The position numbers and the translations under genes are program-made. Positions 9,714-20,639 of a stretch of DNA of 64,000 bases are shown here, piece by piece. The stretch is from the NCBI RefSeq assembly GCF_037126465.1, contig NC_088203.1, positions 58,235,827-58,299,826 on the forward strand, in the 5' to 3' direction. Each line of letters starts with the position of its first letter. Position 1 is the first letter of the stretch. The notes under the pieces are model-generated. The model was not told the DNA's origin and did no database searches. It saw only the letters and a list, made by a program, of their open reading frames with translations. Origin of the DNA: Ornithodoros turicata. Its lineage: Eukaryota; Arthropoda; Arachnida; Ixodida; Argasidae.

Positions 9714-10376
9714 TGATTTTATCTTGGTGATATTTTATCTAGACGGTAATCAATGGTGAACACCTGACGCATGCTTTTCACTTCAATAAAATCAGTTATT
9801 TCACCAACATTGCTTACCTATCTGTAGTTCTTGCTTGACTGCCCTGTAGGCTACATTTATGTGGCCTGTCATCGCAGAGGTGCAAGAAACTGCCGAAACA
9901 TACACTGCGGAGAAACCTGCGAAGAAAAAACCCCGCGCTGCCAAGCGACCAATCGCCAGAGCGCTAGGGATCCAGCGATTGGTTCCTTTATTCAGGGCCG
10001 GCCTTAGGCCGATTTGGCCAAACCGCGGAGCCGAAAACGTATTTCAAACGAAGGCGTCTGTAAACCTGTGCACTATTTGAAATATAGAAGCCTGACGCGT
10101 TGATGGCCGATGAAACATGTGACACACGATGAAACATGTGACACACCTGATGGACACTGCGGGGACCCTCAGTCCTTCCTTGGTCACGTCGTGTCAAGGC
10201 AGAAGCACGGACGGAGAAGTGGTCGACTCCGATAAAAACATGGTTTTACAGCCAGGGCTATCCTCTTCTTAAAAATAATAAAAGGAAGGATGGGAGCGCC
10301 GAGAACAAACGGACAGTACACACGACGCGGGGATGACTTTTCCTCGAACTTTCTTAACTCCGCGCTCAAACAAATA
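9714..10376. other. No gene seen; 19-bp tandem duplication
   Basis: No supported gene. The 19-bp unit CGATGAAACATGTGACACA occurs twice in tandem at 10108-10145. Confidence 0.5.
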
Positions 10377-10378
10377 TA

Positions 10379-10574
10379 CAAGGCGTTTGCTCTAACGTGT
10401 CCAGACATTTTGTTTAAAGGGAGCGCTAGTTTTCAGCTACTTGACTAAGAAACAGGTGCTACTGGTGAAGCAGTACCTGTTTCTTACTCAAGTAGCAGAA
10501 CCACTTGTACCACTTGCTTTTCTTTATCGCTCGCTTTAAATATAATTTCTGGACACGTTAGAGCAAACACTCTG
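10379..10574. mobile_element. Mariner-like MITE, 196 bp, TA target
   Basis: Terminal inverted repeats of about 30 bp share the core GTTTGCTCTAACGTGTCCAG and are flanked by TA at 10377-10378 and 10575-10576. The outer ends CAAGGCG / CAGAGTG match the CAGRGTG start of mariner-type termini. Inside, a second inverted pair (ACTAAGAAACAGGT near 10445 and ACCTGTTTCTTA near 10474) makes the element fold almost completely. Confidence 0.75.
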
Positions 10575-10576
10575 TA

Positions 10577-11789
10577 TATATTCTGAAGAGTAACAAGGGC
10601 AACTGCAAGTGTAACGAGTCCTGGGCGTTCGCCCCGGACTCGTGGATGTGGTCAGATTCTTTCTTGTGTGGATATTTCCTTCGTTGTCAACCAGCTTTGT
10701 CCCTCCCTTTGCCGGTCCCTGTTTACATGTGACGACCATTGTTGGAAGAGCTAAGTCAAGTGCTCTTGCAACGAGGGGGAGCCAGTCCGTAACGGAATTG
10801 CCCATGAATATGGGGAATGAGTTTTAAACGCTTCGCTGTGTCTAAAATGGCTGGTATTCAGTTTGCCCGATCAAGGAAGGTTTAGCTCTAGATTTAGGTT
10901 TAGATAGCTAGATCTAGGTTTAGGTTTTAGCTGGGTTTCATCTGCGATTGTTGTGTGTGTTCGTGTGACGTGGTTCCGACGTGAGATGAATCACCACCAA
11001 GGATTCTTCCTCGGACAACAACTGCAGTGTCATACAGCACGTTCCTAGCTCTAAAGACTTCTGCCCCGCCAGATAAGATATTTTTGTATTGCTTAAAATT
11101 TGTTTAAAATAGTGTTTGTACATCAGTTAAGGGACTGCTTGGCATTCGAAGCCGTGTTAAGTGTAGTACCTGTGTAGCGTTCCGTTGCGAGTTAATTTAA
11201 GTTAGCCTGTGTGACATCGTTAACATGGATACTCTCGGCGAAAGCCGAATGAGTGACTTGCGCATAGAGGTCCAAAATATACTTACGGTTGTGCGACTTA
11301 GATTTATCAGAGAGACCACTAGATAGTAAATATTATTATTATGATATGCCGTGAACGGCGGCTCGAAAGTCTTCTCTTTTTTGTGTTCCGAGGAAGTCTA
11401 TATATTTTGCTAGGAAATGTCAGCCAGAGAAGGCGGCTTGCTGTTCCTTTTTCCGGGGTATAACGTACCTTACCTTTCTTCCAATGTATGGCATTCAATC
11501 ATGCCGTTGCGATTGTATTCGATTGTAATGTTCTGACTGATTAATGCCTCACCAGCTTTGCAAATTGGTTGCTGCCTTTCATTTTCTTTTTTTAATAAGC
11601 ATGTCCCCCTCCCTGCATTATATGTCAATATACAAACAGAAAATAATGTAAATGATCAAAGACGGTCGAAAGAATGACTTTCTCAATTTTGTTTTTCACG
11701 AAGAATTAAATAAATTGAGTTAAGCTAATTATCCGTAATCCATTGTTCACCTAGTTGTTCACCATACAAGTAAAAGGTAGAAGAGCTTC
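10577..11789. other. No gene seen (1.2 kb)
   Basis: No supported coding region. A short degenerate TTTAGG-containing patch lies at 10880-10935. Confidence 0.45.
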
Positions 11790-12842
11790 TATTTTAGTTG
11801 GTCTACCTGAAGAGAGGGCGTATGTTTTGTTGATATTTGTAGAAGGCACAGCTGAAGGCCTGTCCAAGTAGTGCTGTCTGAATTGTGTATCTTTCACACA
11901 TTGATATGCTGGGTTCTCGGGGTGACCTCTGATTCTATGAGTGCGTAAGAAGTAGCGAGGTAAAACCTGCGTCTCTCTAAGGACCACTGATTCGATTCTA
12001 TGTACATACTTTGTATCGGAGAAGTTCTGAAAGCTGCGAGAACTAAACGCAGTCATTGGTGGTGTACTGGATAGAGAATTTTGAGTGTAGATGGCCGGGC
12101 TGAATCATACACAACACATCCATAATCCGGTTTTGAAAGCACGGTGGAGACGTAAATCATCTTGAGTGTGTCACGATTTGCTCCCCAGGACCGGTGAGAA
12201 AGTACCTTTAGAGATTTAATGGCCTTTACCTTGAGGTGTTTGAGGTGCGGAACAAAAGTCATTTTCCGGTCAAATATAAGCCCAAGAAATTTATGCTCAG
12301 GCTTTACATTGATATCCTGGTCGCCCACTTTGAGTGCAGGATCGGGAAACATTCCCCGTGCTCTTGAAAAGGAGACGCAGACGGTCTTCTCCGGGGAAAG
12401 CTTAAAACCATTACCGTGCGACCATTTCACCGACTTGTTTATTGTGAGTTGGAGTTGACGTTCGCACCTAGCAATGCTGGAAGAGGAACAAGAAATTTGA
12501 ACGTCATCGACATACAGTGAATACCTGACTGAAGGAGGAATGGCACTTGCTATGGAGTTCATCTTTACAGTGAATAGAGTCACACTTATAGGACGGACCC
12601 TTGCGGTGCACCGTTCTCTTGTATGAATGGGCGAGAAAGTGTCGATCCAACCTGGACCCGAAATAATCGTCCTTTAAGGAAGCTGGCAATGCAGCGAAAC
12701 ATGCGGCCGCTTATTCCCAGAGTGTGCAGATCCTGCAGAATACCGTACCCCCAGGCGGTGTCGTGGGCCTTTTCGATGTCAGAAAGTACGGACACACAAT
12801 GCTGCCTTCAGACAAATGCTTCCCTGATGGCAGTCTCTAGCC
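11790..12842 (-). pseudogene. I-clade LINE reverse transcriptase fragment
   Basis: An internal piece of ORF2. Frames 12586-12795, 12053-12583 and 11751-12056 follow one another. The segment holds DIEKAHDTAWGYGIL, PQGSVL, the catalytic box SLYVDDVQIS (about 12500-12520) and FLGLIFDRKMTF, then the region leading to the RNase H part. Start and end of the element are missing. Between YVDD and the HLK region it keeps about 60 residues that the complete LINE at 15474-20628 has lost, so it serves as a reference for that deletion. Confidence 0.85.
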
Positions 12843-12845
12843 TAC

Positions 12846-13411
12846 GGGAACCGGTCCACTCGTCACAATCCCACTCGTCACCGGAAGACTCGTCACAGGA
12901 TAATTGGTCACACCGGCACTCTGGTACGAGGTCCTTTTGTCACCGGAACGCTTGTCAAGGGGGTTGGTTCGTCACCGGAACACTGGTTGCAAGGTTGACC
13001 CCGTTCCAAAGGGAATGCGTTTCACCGTGTTTTACCAAAGGGATTAGTCCAGTGCCCGACCCGCATTTCCGCTAACCCGGATTCCGAAGACGGCTGACCG
13101 TACAAATTTCACGTCTTTGCTAAGGGCACGGAGAGCATGGAAGTGACGAAAACTCAGCGTGGGGCTCCGTTGCTGGGGCGCGGACAAAAGTTGAGAGACT
13201 GACCAAGGTTAGGTCAGGAGAGCCTTTTACGTATTTCGCACGTTGGGGAGTACGGTGCGGTGAGCAGGTGGCAGGTTCACTGTGACGATTATTCCGGCGT
13301 GACGGCAGTTCCTCGTACGAGATGCCCTGTGACGAGTTGGCCTCCTGGACGAGCTCACCTATGACCAGTTGGCCTGTGACGACCGGGCTTGTGACGAGTT
13401 CTCCTAAACCC
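12846..13411. mobile_element. Fold-back element with iterated GTGACNAG motifs
   Basis: The left part (12850-12990) repeats CTCGTCACNGG-like units. The right part (13310-13410) repeats the complement GTGACGAGTT-like units. The ends GGGAACCGG..ACTCGTCAC and GTGACGAGTTCTCCTAAACCC pair imperfectly. CTAGCCTAC occurs directly outside both ends (12837-12845 and 13412-13420), consistent with a 9-bp target duplication. No coding capacity. The superfamily is unclear. Confidence 0.65.
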
Positions 13412-13504
13412 CTAGCCTACTCTGCGACCTCCGTCCAGATTATACTCTGGACGACGGAGGTCGCACGGAGGTCGGAGGTCAGACGGAGGTCGCAGACACT
13501 CTAG
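13412..13504. mobile_element. Small inverted-repeat element, GACGGAGGTCGCA units
   Basis: The ends CCTAGCCTACTCTGCGACCT and its near complement at 13480-13504 pair over about 24 bp with a few mismatches. Inside, GGAGGTCGCA/GGAGGTC units are repeated, and a hairpin TGCGACCTCCGTCC...GACGGAGGTCGCA lies at 13428-13472. Confidence 0.55.
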
Positions 13505-14473
13505 GAATCCAAGGTGAGCGACTGTTCAATCCATCAAAAGTATACACCGGTCATTTTTTTTAAATAATGGTGTGAGTATGTCAGACTTGTGGAAGACAGT
13601 CAGCAAATATTTTGGGTTGAAGTCTATGCAAAAAAAAAAAAAAAGAGAAACTATGAAAACACCAAGGGAAATATGCAGCAGCAAAAGCAGGAAAGCTGTT
13701 TCCTTCCCATCTCCTCAGGCTACTAGTTCCTCAACGCGAATACGGAAGGGCTAGGAAATGAAAATATAACACACTGTTAGTTCGTACTTGAGGTTCCGGA
13801 TTCGACACACTGCATTACCAAAACATTCTGCCCCAAAACATGCAGATATCAAGTGAGGCATACCCAGGAAAAAAACATGCAAATCCGTGGTGTGCTTCTG
13901 ACAGTATAGTATATCCAGAACCACAAGCCTCATGGTGTGGTCATTATTGCATTTATGTTGTGACAGATTTGTGTAACGTTGCTGACATAAGCCCCCTTGT
14001 AGGGTGACACAGGACGGAATAGAAGGGGGCACGGGTTTTCCCAGCAGGGCCCTAACGGCTAAAACGATCGTGCAATACCCCACAAAACAACCTGCTCGAA
14101 GGGCTAAAACAGCTGTCACACACCCAGAAATGAAAATCTTAGGAATATCCGTGGACGGGGATGTCGTAAAATATCTGCGTGGATGTTGGCGGGAGGAGGG
14201 GGGGGGGGGGAGCTTTGATAGATCACATTCAGGAGTAACTTAGGAAGTCAGTACAAATTACTTCTAGGTTTTGAAGTTAGATACCAAATGCTAAATCAAA
14301 ATTATAAAATAAAAATGCTAAATGCTAAAATTGGATGTGCTCAAATACTAAAATAATTTTAAGATATTTTAAGATAAGACTAGCTTGAGCATGTTAAGTT
14401 ATGTACATGTCTGTGGTATTTATTATACTGTATTATACTGGTATTGAGGTAGATAACATTTATTTCATGCAGT
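13505..14473. other. No gene seen; A-run and G-run
   Basis: No supported gene. A 13-15 base A-run lies near 13629 and a G-run near 14199. Frames on both strands lack domain features. Confidence 0.4.
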
Positions 14474-14640
14474 TGACGCAGCTCAGAACAAATGGAAGTC
14501 AATAAGAGACAATTTCTGGAAAAAGTTCCAAGAGATAAAAAAAAAAAAAGGAAGAGGAGCGGTGCCTCTTTTGAGGAGTGCGAGGTTTACTGGCCCTGGC
14601 CGTACTTAGGGCAGCTATTCTTTTTTAAAAGATGCGTGCA
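14474..14640 (+). pseudogene. MADF domain, C-terminal half, frameshifted
   Basis: After an acceptor-like TTTCATGCAG the frame reads AAQNKWKSIRDNFWKKFQEI and KKKK. This is the conserved KWK-(I/L)RD-F--(E/K)(L/I)K segment of MADF domains, which are Myb-related DNA-binding modules of arthropod regulators. At the A-run 14538-14549 the reading shifts frame and then gives EVYWPWPYLGQLFFF, matching the W-y---L-FL end of the domain. The N-terminal half was not found upstream. Likely an isolated broken exon. Confidence 0.6.
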
Positions 14641-15462
14641 CAACGAGGAGGTATTTCCTTTTTACACCATTAAGCATTTAGCCATTAAGTACTAGCACTT
14701 AGTGTAAGTACCTTCCACGCATTTAAAAATGCTGTGTTGCTTAATCTTAAAATTGCACTTTTAGGGCACCGTGCGCTAGAGTTTTCTGTCGACGGCAACG
14801 GCCCCACGAGGGGAAACGCGGCGTAATTCCCTGGTACCAGCCAGGAGCGTCTAGCAGTGCTGTGCTAGTTTCGCCGTTCAAAAAGAGCGATTAATTTGAA
14901 GCTGCCTGCATAGAAATTCAAAGGAGAAGATAAAATGGAAACTAATTCAATGTGGTAGTCTGCCACTACAACCAAGCTAGTGTGAAAGAGAAGCAGCTTG
15001 CCGTAAAGTTTTTGTCCTTCTTGCTGTATCGTCCCGCCGGTCACATATTTGAGACAGCGCTTTCACGGCAATCCATCCAACTTCCTGCTCAATCCACTGT
15101 TTCTAACTCATTTCGTGCATTTAGTACATTTGTCAGTGACCAGTGGAGCATCACGATGCGGACTTATAGCCCCAGGCAGCACAAACACTCGGGAAAAGAA
15201 TGGGAACGCAATGGGGGCTTCGACTCCTGAACGGGCGATAGTGCCCGACTGGTTCCCAGCGGTGTGGGAACACAGGAGGTAGAGCGCAAGAGAAGATAAG
15301 GTCGTCCCCTGACAGTGCCCTGATCATTTCCCGGTCTGGTCTGCTTTTGGCCATGTAAACAATAATATAGGATCGCTCCCCGATGCTGCTCTGATCACTT
15401 CACGATAAGCAGTCACATGACCGGGGTGCGGCAACGGATTTTTCTTCCCAGACTGTCAGGCG
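14641..15462. other. No gene seen (822 bp)
   Basis: No supported coding region; only short frames overlapping on both strands between 15049 and 15354. Confidence 0.4.
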
Positions 15463-15505
15463 CCGAGTGTTGCTTTTGATTTGATTTGATTTGATTCGGG
15501 TTTTA

Positions 15506-15540
15506 TTGGCGCATCAGCTACAAAGGCCATAATGCGCCAA
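15506..15540 (-). promoter_or_regulatory. LINE 3' stem-loop before the tail
   Basis: TTGGCGCAT (15506-15514) and ATGCGCCAA (15532-15540) form a perfect 9-bp stem with a 17-nt loop, some 20 bases before the AATCA-type tail. The same stem occurs at 23879-23910 and 31483-31515. LINE reverse transcriptases often recognise such 3' stem-loops; that role is inferred here. Confidence 0.65.
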
Positions 15541-15617
15541 ATACCACTGAAGACTAGTTAGTTAAAAGGTACGTGTGTAGGACTAAAATGTGAGTAACTG
15601 TGCATTAGTATTTAAAA

Positions 15618-17864
15618 TCACAGATGCTTTAAAAACCCAGTATCTTTAAAAAACCTATACACGTTTTCAAAAGGAACAAAGCTGTCATCACCCAGCAGAA
15701 GCATTGGGTGGAGGGGCAAGAAGGTTCTATAAAAAGGAGCAAAATGATGTTGACGAAGATGTTGGTGCGCTGGACACGTGATGAGGATGTGAATGATTGA
15801 AAGCTGTTCTCCACAGTGGTTGCATTTCGGTGGGTCTTCTCCTCGTAGAAGATACCCATGCGTCAAGTATGTGTGTCCCAAACGAAGGCGAGAGGATAGC
15901 ACTTCATATAGTCGACTGGACATACCAGGTGAACTGGAGCCTACATAGGGCTTGATACTGTGTAATTTATTATTGGTTTGCTGGTCCCAGGATGTCTGCC
16001 AGTCGTTATTAATGCATCTTTTTAGACATAGTTTGAGGTCTTGATATGGAATTTCGAGAGGGGTTATGTCACTTGTTAGCGCAGCCGTAGCAGCATGATC
16101 AGCTCGCTCATTGCCAGGTATCCCAACATGACTGGGTACCCAGCAGAAGAGTAGCTGATAGGCCCTATTAGCTATAGTGCTTGCCAGGCTCCTTGCACGA
16201 GCAACTACCAGGTTTTTAGTGGGGTGTATGTTACAAATAGCCTGCAGAGAACTGAGAGAATCTGTGTATATTACTGAGGATCTTATGTGATTTTGTAGGA
16301 TGTAGTTGAGGGCTAAAATTATTCCATACACTTCAGCAGTAAAAATAGACATGGTGCTTAGACGGTGTGAATGTGTAACTATTCCAGTAACCATAGCACA
16401 TGAAACCCTGGTATTTGTTTTTGATCCATCAGTGTAGAATTCAATATGGCTGCCAAAGGTTCTCTTTAGGTGCTCGAATTCCTGTTTCAATACAATGCTT
16501 GGCGTATCACGTTTGTCGAATCTGGTCAGTGATTTATCACATTTTGGATAAGGTTGCCATGGTGAGATTTTTTTGCTGGACTCAAGGATCAAAGAGTTAT
16601 ATTCTGAAAAGTCATAGCGCTCAATTTCCTGCGACATGCGCATACTAAATGGCAATACCGCTGAAGGTCTGTTCAAAAAGAGTTGTTTATATTGTGTCTC
16701 TCTTACAGCAGGGATCGCCGGGTTTTGTGGGTAACCTCTAATCCTTAATGCATATGACGTACTCAGGTAGAACCGCCGTCTTTCGAGAGACCACTCATTG
16801 GCTTCTACGTAAAGACTCTCGACTGGCGAGGTCCGGAATGCTCCAAGTACCAGGCGCAGTCCCGGGTGATGTACAGGGTCCAACATTTTCAGAGTAGAAG
16901 GCCGTGCTGACCCATACACCACACAACCGTAATCAAGTTTTGAAAGGACAGTGGAGACATAGATCCGGTGTAATGTATCGCGATCTGCGCCCCATGATCG
17001 GTGTGAGAGTACCTCTAAAATGTTCAAAGACTTAATGCATTTTTTCTTGAGAGTTTTCAGGTGAGCCGAGAAAGACAGTTTTTCGACAGTTTTTCGACAG
17101 ACAGAAAGACGTTCGCACACCGATAAGTTAGAGGAGCAATAAGAAATCTGAACATCGTCGACGTACAATGAATACTTGATTGTTGTAGGGATAACACTTG
17201 CTATAGAGTTCATTTTTACGATGAAAAGGGTCACGCTAAGTACGGACCCCTGCGGGACACCATTTTCCTGGATGAATGAACGAGATAGTGTTGTCCCAAC
17301 TTGTACCCTGAAAGTTCTCCCCTGTAGGAAATTGGTAATACATTGGAACATTCTGCCACGTATACCAAGTGCATGCAAGTCTCGAAGGATACCATATCGC
17401 CATGCTGTATCGTATGCCTTCTCTAGATCGAAGAAAACAGACATACAGTGCTGTTTCCTGACGAAGGCTTCTCTAATGGTAGTCTCCAAACGCAAAAGTT
17501 GGTCGACTGTTGAGCACGCAGCTCTAAAGCCACACTGATATTTATCTAAACAATTATTTTCTTCTAGAAAATACATAAGACGGTTATTGACCATGCGCTC
17601 AAAGGTCTTCCCCAGACAACTTGTCAGCGCTATGGGTCGGTAACCGCATGGGTGCGAGGGATCTTTCCCTGGCTTTAGCAGTGGAACTATGGTTGCCTCC
17701 TTCCAGCCAGAATGGAGAACACCTTCTCGCCAGATAAAATTAAGGAAATCCAGGAGAGACTTTAATGAAGTTAAAGACAGATGTTTAAGCATGGAGTACA
17801 CTATGCGATCAGGTCCAGGTGCCGAGTTTTTAGGGGATGACAGAGCCCTTTGTAGCTCCGCCAT
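15618..17864 (-). pseudogene. LINE ORF2, C-terminal part: reverse transcriptase and RNase H
   Basis: A 748-codon open frame. RT blocks: SSPKNSAPGPDRI, YRPIALTSCLGKTFERM, GFRAACSTVDQLLR, FFDLEKAYDTAW, GVPQGSVL and the catalytic SLYVDDVQIS. Just after YVDD about 60 residues present in the copy at 12053-12583 are missing, and a short tandem duplication (GACAGTTTTTC twice, near 17080-17100) marks the scar. RNase H residues are intact: FYTDGSK, FTAEVYGI, IYTDSLSSL and GNERADHAA. A Cys-rich end follows (CNHCGEQLSIIHILITC). The connection to the endonuclease part is broken by frameshifts. Activity is unlikely. Confidence 0.9.
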
Positions 17865-17922
17865 TGAAAAAGGTGAGTTGTAACCACACTTCTCATCTGA
17901 CCCACTGTCAATTGCTTGCCTT

Positions 17923-19212
17923 TCAGCAGATGATTAAATTTTTAGTAAATCTCTGCTGTAATGCGATGAACTTGACACTTGTTGGAAATGTTCCCCGAGG
18001 GCATTGGCCTGCTCCTCCATACTTTGACACACTGTACCATTTATTTCTAACAATGGTACACAGAAGCTTGTATAGTCGCCCTTTTTTTTTTTTTAGTCTG
18101 TCCCATATTATTTTTGATGGAGTTGTAGCATTTAAGGATGATACGAAATTTCTCCAAGATTCTTTCTTTGCTTGCTTTCGCGTCCAACGTGCTTTTGCTC
18201 TAGCTCTCCTGAAAGCAATTAGGTATGTTGTAGTGGGGTGCCGTCGAAAGACACCCCACGCCCGGTTTTGTTCTTTGCGTGTGCTTCCACAATCGCTCGT
18301 CCACCAAGGCTTGGAGCGCTTGGGGAGTCGGCCAGATGTTTGTGGAATGGACTGTTCAGCGGCATTTATAATTGTATGAGTGATCAACTTATTTGCCTCC
18401 TCAACATTCAAACCCTGAAAAGCAGAAGATGGGAAACTGGCTTCTCTTTCAAATATTTCCCAATTTGCCTCTTGTAATTTCCACCGTGGTGGACGTGTTC
18501 TTATGTTGTTAGTGTGACCACGAAATTTAATAATGAGCGGAAAATGGTCGCTACCTCGGGGATTCTGTTCGACTGTCCAGTCAAGAAACTGGAAAATGAA
18601 TGGGCTGCATAGTGAAATGTCTATGCAAGAAAAATTTTGTGTTGAAGAGTTCACATATGTAGGTAGCCCAGTATTCAGAAGACAGAGTGACCCCGAAAGG
18701 AGGACCCTCTCCAACATTTTCCCCCGTGCATCTAGTTTTGAACTTCCCCACAAAGGATTGTGGGCATTCAGGTCGCCTAAAATCATAAACGGCTGGGGGA
18801 GTTGATTGCATAAGTCTTCGAAATCTCTTTGCTCTATTACCACTGATGGGGGCAGGTACAGTGAACAAACCGCGAAAGTCCTGTCGAGGCATACTTCGAC
18901 TGCTACTGCCTCCAAGTCTGTAACGAGTGGAAAATGTTTTGCAGGTATGCACTGTGGAAGGACTACAGCCACCCCACCAGATGCACGTGCGCTGTCTGTG
19001 CGGTCCTTCCTGAAAATATTATGTCGGCGGAAAGGGTTTAGGTTTTCTTCGTGTAGGTATGTCTCTTGTAGGCAGAAACAGACGGCTGTGTACTTTTCAA
19101 AAAGATCGTGTACATCATCAATGTTGCTGTAGAGGCCTCGACAGTTCCACTGAAGGAGAACCTGTCCCATAATTAGAATGGAAGTAAGGAAGAGCAAAGG
19201 GACTCTGCACAT
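17923..19212 (-). pseudogene. LINE ORF2, N-terminal part: APE-type endonuclease
   Basis: Starts with ATG at 19212. All main motifs of the apurinic-like endonuclease are present: LLQWNCRGL, CLQETYL (catalytic Glu), GGVAVVLP, CSLYLPP, MILGDLNAHNPLWG, CIDISLCS and GSDHFPL (catalytic Asp-His). The protein nicks the target DNA for target-primed reverse transcription. The frame is lost at an A-run (plus-strand T-run at about 18084-18095) after WDRLKK. The frame one base over then continues with recognisable sequence (SMEEQANALGEHF) to another stop near 17938. The RT frame starts at 17864. Confidence 0.88.
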
Positions 19213-19218
19213 TGTGTG

Positions 19219-20130
19219 TTAAGGGGGTATGACCCTTGGCGGGGGAAGCCTCTGTTTCTCCTTCGACTTGCCTCTACCACGACCTCCGTGCTTTTCTCTT
19301 TGCTCCTTCCCTTGAGAAGGAGCTCTCTGGTCTAGAGTACTTGGAAGACTTGACGACGATTTCTGCGACATGCAGTCATCGTCGTCAAGCTCCATTGAGT
19401 GTGTGGCAGTCTGGGATGAGCTCCCAGTGAGCCCATCCCAAACTGAAAACGCACCATCAACCTCCGTAGAGATTGTGGCGGGAGCCGGCGGAGGCGAACT
19501 CTCCGCAGACTTTTCTTGTGTTTGGGGAGTGTGGAGTGGAGGCCCACAAGTTTGGGTCCCCACGGATACTCTGAGCGATGCCACTCCCCGGCGCACCGCT
19601 TCAGAGAAAGATCCTTTTTTGGGGAGTGTGTGCAACTGGAAAGATAATATGACGTGCCTGGTAGGTATTTCCTTGTTGTCCCTGCGGATGGATATTCGTT
19701 TGGCACTGATCACCCCTTGGTCTTTTAAACCCTCCTCGATCTCTGCCTCGGAGCACTGCAGTAGCTCCTCACAAGAGATAACACCTCTGACTGTGTTGAG
19801 CGTGCGGTGCGCAGTCACTAAGACTGGAATATCACCAATTTGCTTTAGCGACAACAGTGCTGAGCTCTGTTGCCGGTTCTGTACCTCAATGTGGATGTCA
19901 CCAGTTCTCAATTTTTTTGCATTGTATGCTTTGCCAATGACTTGTTCAAGAGTTTTAGCAACGAGGAACGGAGATGCACTAGCTAGTGCTTTTGACTGAT
20001 CCTCAGCCTGAAGGATGAGAATCTTCGGGAACCATGGTTCTGCAGTGGAGTTGAAGAACTGCAACGTTTGAACTTCGGTGCGGTGCCTTTTGTGGCGCCG
20101 ATCAGGGTTTTTTGTATGAGTGCTATCCAT
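19219..20130 (-). CDS. LINE ORF1 protein, 303 aa, zinc-knuckle region deleted
   Basis: Open from ATG at 20130 to TAA at 19219. It starts MDSTHTKNPDRRHKRHRTEV and contains VIGKAYNAKKLRTGDIHIEV and ISCEELLQCSEAEIEEGLKD, both matched closely by the older copy at 2110-2958. In that copy LHTIP is followed by about 100 residues with three zinc knuckles before KKGS. Here LHTLP is joined directly to KKGSFSEAVRRG, so all knuckles are missing in frame. A Ser/Pro-rich linker and a basic tail (GGRGRGKSKEKQR) follow. ORF2 starts 6 nt after the stop (TAA-CACACA-ATG), suggesting coupled translation. Confidence 0.85.
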   Translation of the reverse strand: MDSTHTKNPDRRHKRHRTEVQTLQFFNSTAEPWFPKILILQAEDQSKALASASPFLVAKTLEQVIGKAYNAKKLRTGDIHIEVQNRQQSSALLSLKQIGDIPVLVTAHRTLNTVRGVISCEELLQCSEAEIEEGLKDQGVISAKRISIRRDNKEIPTRHVILSFQLHTLPKKGSFSEAVRRGVASLRVSVGTQTCGPPLHTPQTQEKSAESSPPPAPATISTEVDGAFSVWDGLTGSSSQTATHSMELDDDDCMSQKSSSSLPSTLDQRAPSQGKEQREKHGGRGRGKSKEKQRLPPPRVIPP

Positions 20131-20628
20131 AAAGTGGAGGAAGTGATTCGGTGCAGAAGTGTGTCACGCACCATGGAGCCCAACGAGGGAACGTGTCCCA
20201 CACGTTAACACTGCCTCTGCACTATACCCGAGTGCAGTTTTCTAAAGGAAGAAGTACTGCCCAAGGTTGACCCTTGCCGCCAAAGAAGGTGAAAAAGGAA
20301 AGAGAGGGGTTGAAGAACTAGAGAAAGAGAAAGCAATGAACAGGGAGATGGCGACTAGCTGAATAGTCCTGGCCGGGCCTTCCAGGATCACCCGTCTATG
20401 GGAAGCAGGGGCCAAAGCGGTGTGTTGCTTTCCCGGAGGGGCCCCGAAGGGTCCTAAACAACCTCCGGGTCCACTCAACCGCCAGGATCCCCCTTTCCCC
20501 AGACACGGGAAAGCCACGCACAGCTATACGTGGGGGTCTCCCTCCTGCGGCGACCCAACCGTGAGTGCAGGAGGGGGCTACTGCGGCTGCTGCCGGGCGA
20601 TGGGGGCGCCAAGTTCCCGACGCCGGGA
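20131..20628 (-). promoter_or_regulatory. LINE 5' leader, presumed internal promoter
   Basis: GC-rich 498-bp leader between the 5' target-site copy and the ORF1 ATG. Its downstream two thirds are conserved with 2959-3315. I-clade LINEs carry their promoter downstream of the start site, which is inferred here. No motif could be assigned. Confidence 0.5.
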
Positions 20629-20639
20629 CCGAGTGTTGC

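Larger units (their letters stand above)
15474..20628 (-). mobile_element. Complete I-clade LINE, 5,155 bp, with 11-bp target duplication
   Basis: The 11-bp sequence CCGAGTGTTGC flanks the element at 15463-15473 and 20629-20639. The minus-strand order is 5' leader (20131-20628), ORF1 (19219-20130), ORF2 with APE endonuclease (from 19212), reverse transcriptase and RNase H (to 15618), 3' region with a stem-loop, and an AATCA-repeat tail. ORF1 plus APE-RT-RNase H marks the I clade. Exact duplications imply a recent insertion, yet both ORFs carry in-frame deletions and ORF2 is frameshifted. The copy was probably mobilised in trans or was damaged afterwards. Confidence 0.92.

Noticed and set aside
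10880..10935. TTTAGG-like motifs suggesting telomeric repeat
   Set aside because: Irregular spacing and only a few units; the arthropod TTAGG array is not present.
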